A stretch of 5,922 nt of DNA, taken from NCBI GenBank assembly GCA_946480545.1, contig CAMLKY010000154.1, positions 1 to 5,922 of the forward strand. Reading direction: 5' to 3'. The stretch is from an uncultured Acidobacteriota bacterium (GTDB lineage Bacteria > Acidobacteriota > Blastocatellia > Pyrinomonadales > Pyrinomonadaceae). This document shows positions 5,598-5,922 of the stretch, one piece after another (position 1 is the stretch's first letter; each line of letters begins with the position of its first letter). The translations under genes were made by a program, and so were the position numbers. The notes under the pieces were generated by a model. That model was not told the DNA's origin and did no database searches. It was given only the letters and a program-made list of their open reading frames with translations.

Positions 5598-5922
5598 TTC
5601 GCGGGGCTCGCATGCCCGAGGCTTCCGGGATGCGCATCGAGCGACTCGATCAGCTCGTCAACTGTGACTGAGGCCGTGCCGCGCTTCATCACGACGATGC
5701 CGCCGGCATGGTTCGCAACGATAGCAGCATCTGCGAATGACAGACCGGACGCAAGACCAAGCGCAAAGGTACCGATAACGGTGTCGCCGGCACCCGTGAC
5801 ATCGATCGGCTCCTTCGGTCCCACGGCTTCGAGCTCCTGCGGCGGCTTAGCTTTCTCAAACAGGGTCATCCCCTTATTGCCGCGTGTGACGAGCAAGGCC
5901 TCGTACCCGAGCCGTTCGCGGA
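5594..5922 (-). CDS. rfaE1: D-glycero-beta-D-manno-heptose-7-phosphate kinase, C-terminal part (partial, start outside window)
   Basis: A PfkB (ribokinase-fold) sugar kinase. RfaE1 phosphorylates D-glycero-D-manno-heptose 7-phosphate to the 1,7-bisphosphate, upstream of the adenylyltransferase in ADP-heptose synthesis. About 109 codons are present, and the N-terminal two-thirds lie beyond the right edge. Readable landmarks are a strand LLVTRGNKGMTLF near the start of the fragment and PfkB signature 2, DVTGAGDT (encoded at about 5780-5803), whose final D is the catalytic base; FALGLASG follows. An internal TTG at 5894-5896 is just a leucine codon; the frame continues upstream without a stop as RERLGYEAL. 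The rfaE1 assignment rather than another PfkB kinase depends on the coupled rfaE2 next to it. The family assignment itself is secure. Confidence 0.88.
   Translation of the reverse strand, partial: RERLGYEALLVTRGNKGMTLFEKAKPPQELEAVGPKEPIDVTGAGDTVIGTFALGLASGLSFADAAIVANHAGGIVVMKRGTASVTVDELIESLDAHPGSLGHASPAK

Noticed and set aside
5233..5637. Minus-strand frame of 134 codons overlapping rfaE2 in another frame
   Set aside because: It is very arginine-rich and covers the frame that encodes the intact HAGH nucleotidyltransferase; an out-of-frame shadow.
1..5922. CRISPR arrays, tRNA or rRNA genes, insertion sequences, long direct or inverted repeats
   Set aside because: Reading both strands found no regularly spaced repeats, cloverleaf-like blocks, transposase motifs or flanking inverted repeats. 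Coding sequence occupies nearly all of the window.

Overview
The window looks like chromosomal DNA from a moderately GC-rich bacterium (roughly mid-50s % GC by eye), with dense gene packing and many overlapping start and stop codons. A bacterial NurA beside a free-standing HAS-barrel protein, Acidobacteria-like protein sequences and an ADP-heptose pathway with separate kinase and adenylyltransferase genes suggest Acidobacteriota, perhaps class Blastocatellia. That placement is an inference from protein flavour and no marker gene in the window settles it.

Plus-strand block (1-3189). The C-terminal end of a beta-propeller-like protein runs in from the left edge. Four tightly packed genes follow: a NurA-family nuclease (180-1379), a small zinc-ribbon protein with two membrane segments (1339-1812, overlapping nurA by 41 bases), a free-standing HAS-barrel protein (1814-2389) and a beta-class DNA methyltransferase (2392-3189). 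The junctions are a 41-base overlap, a 1-base gap and a 2-base gap, so one transcript is likely. NurA and HAS-barrel proteins belong to the HerA-NurA DNA end-processing machinery, but the HerA ATPase itself is not in the window. A DNA methyltransferase at the end of such an operon is a notable combination and might mean repair or defence.

A 76-base gap with a good Shine-Dalgarno site leads to a small exported protein of unknown function (3266-3826).

Minus-strand block (5922-3823, read right to left). The order is rfaE1 (C-terminal part only), rfaE2, an unrecognised helical protein and rsmE. Two of the three junctions are 4-base ATGA overlaps and the third is a 9-base gap, so this is an operon. 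It joins ADP-heptose synthesis for lipopolysaccharide to 16S rRNA U1498 methylation.

The two blocks converge at 3823-3826, where their stop codons share the palindrome CTAG and leave no intergenic space. The plus-strand transcript appears to end at a strong intrinsic terminator about 130 bases further on (3960-3996). It is written inside the antisense strand of rsmE, across the codons for its conserved SAM-binding loop. No RNA genes, CRISPR arrays, insertion sequences or long repeats were seen.
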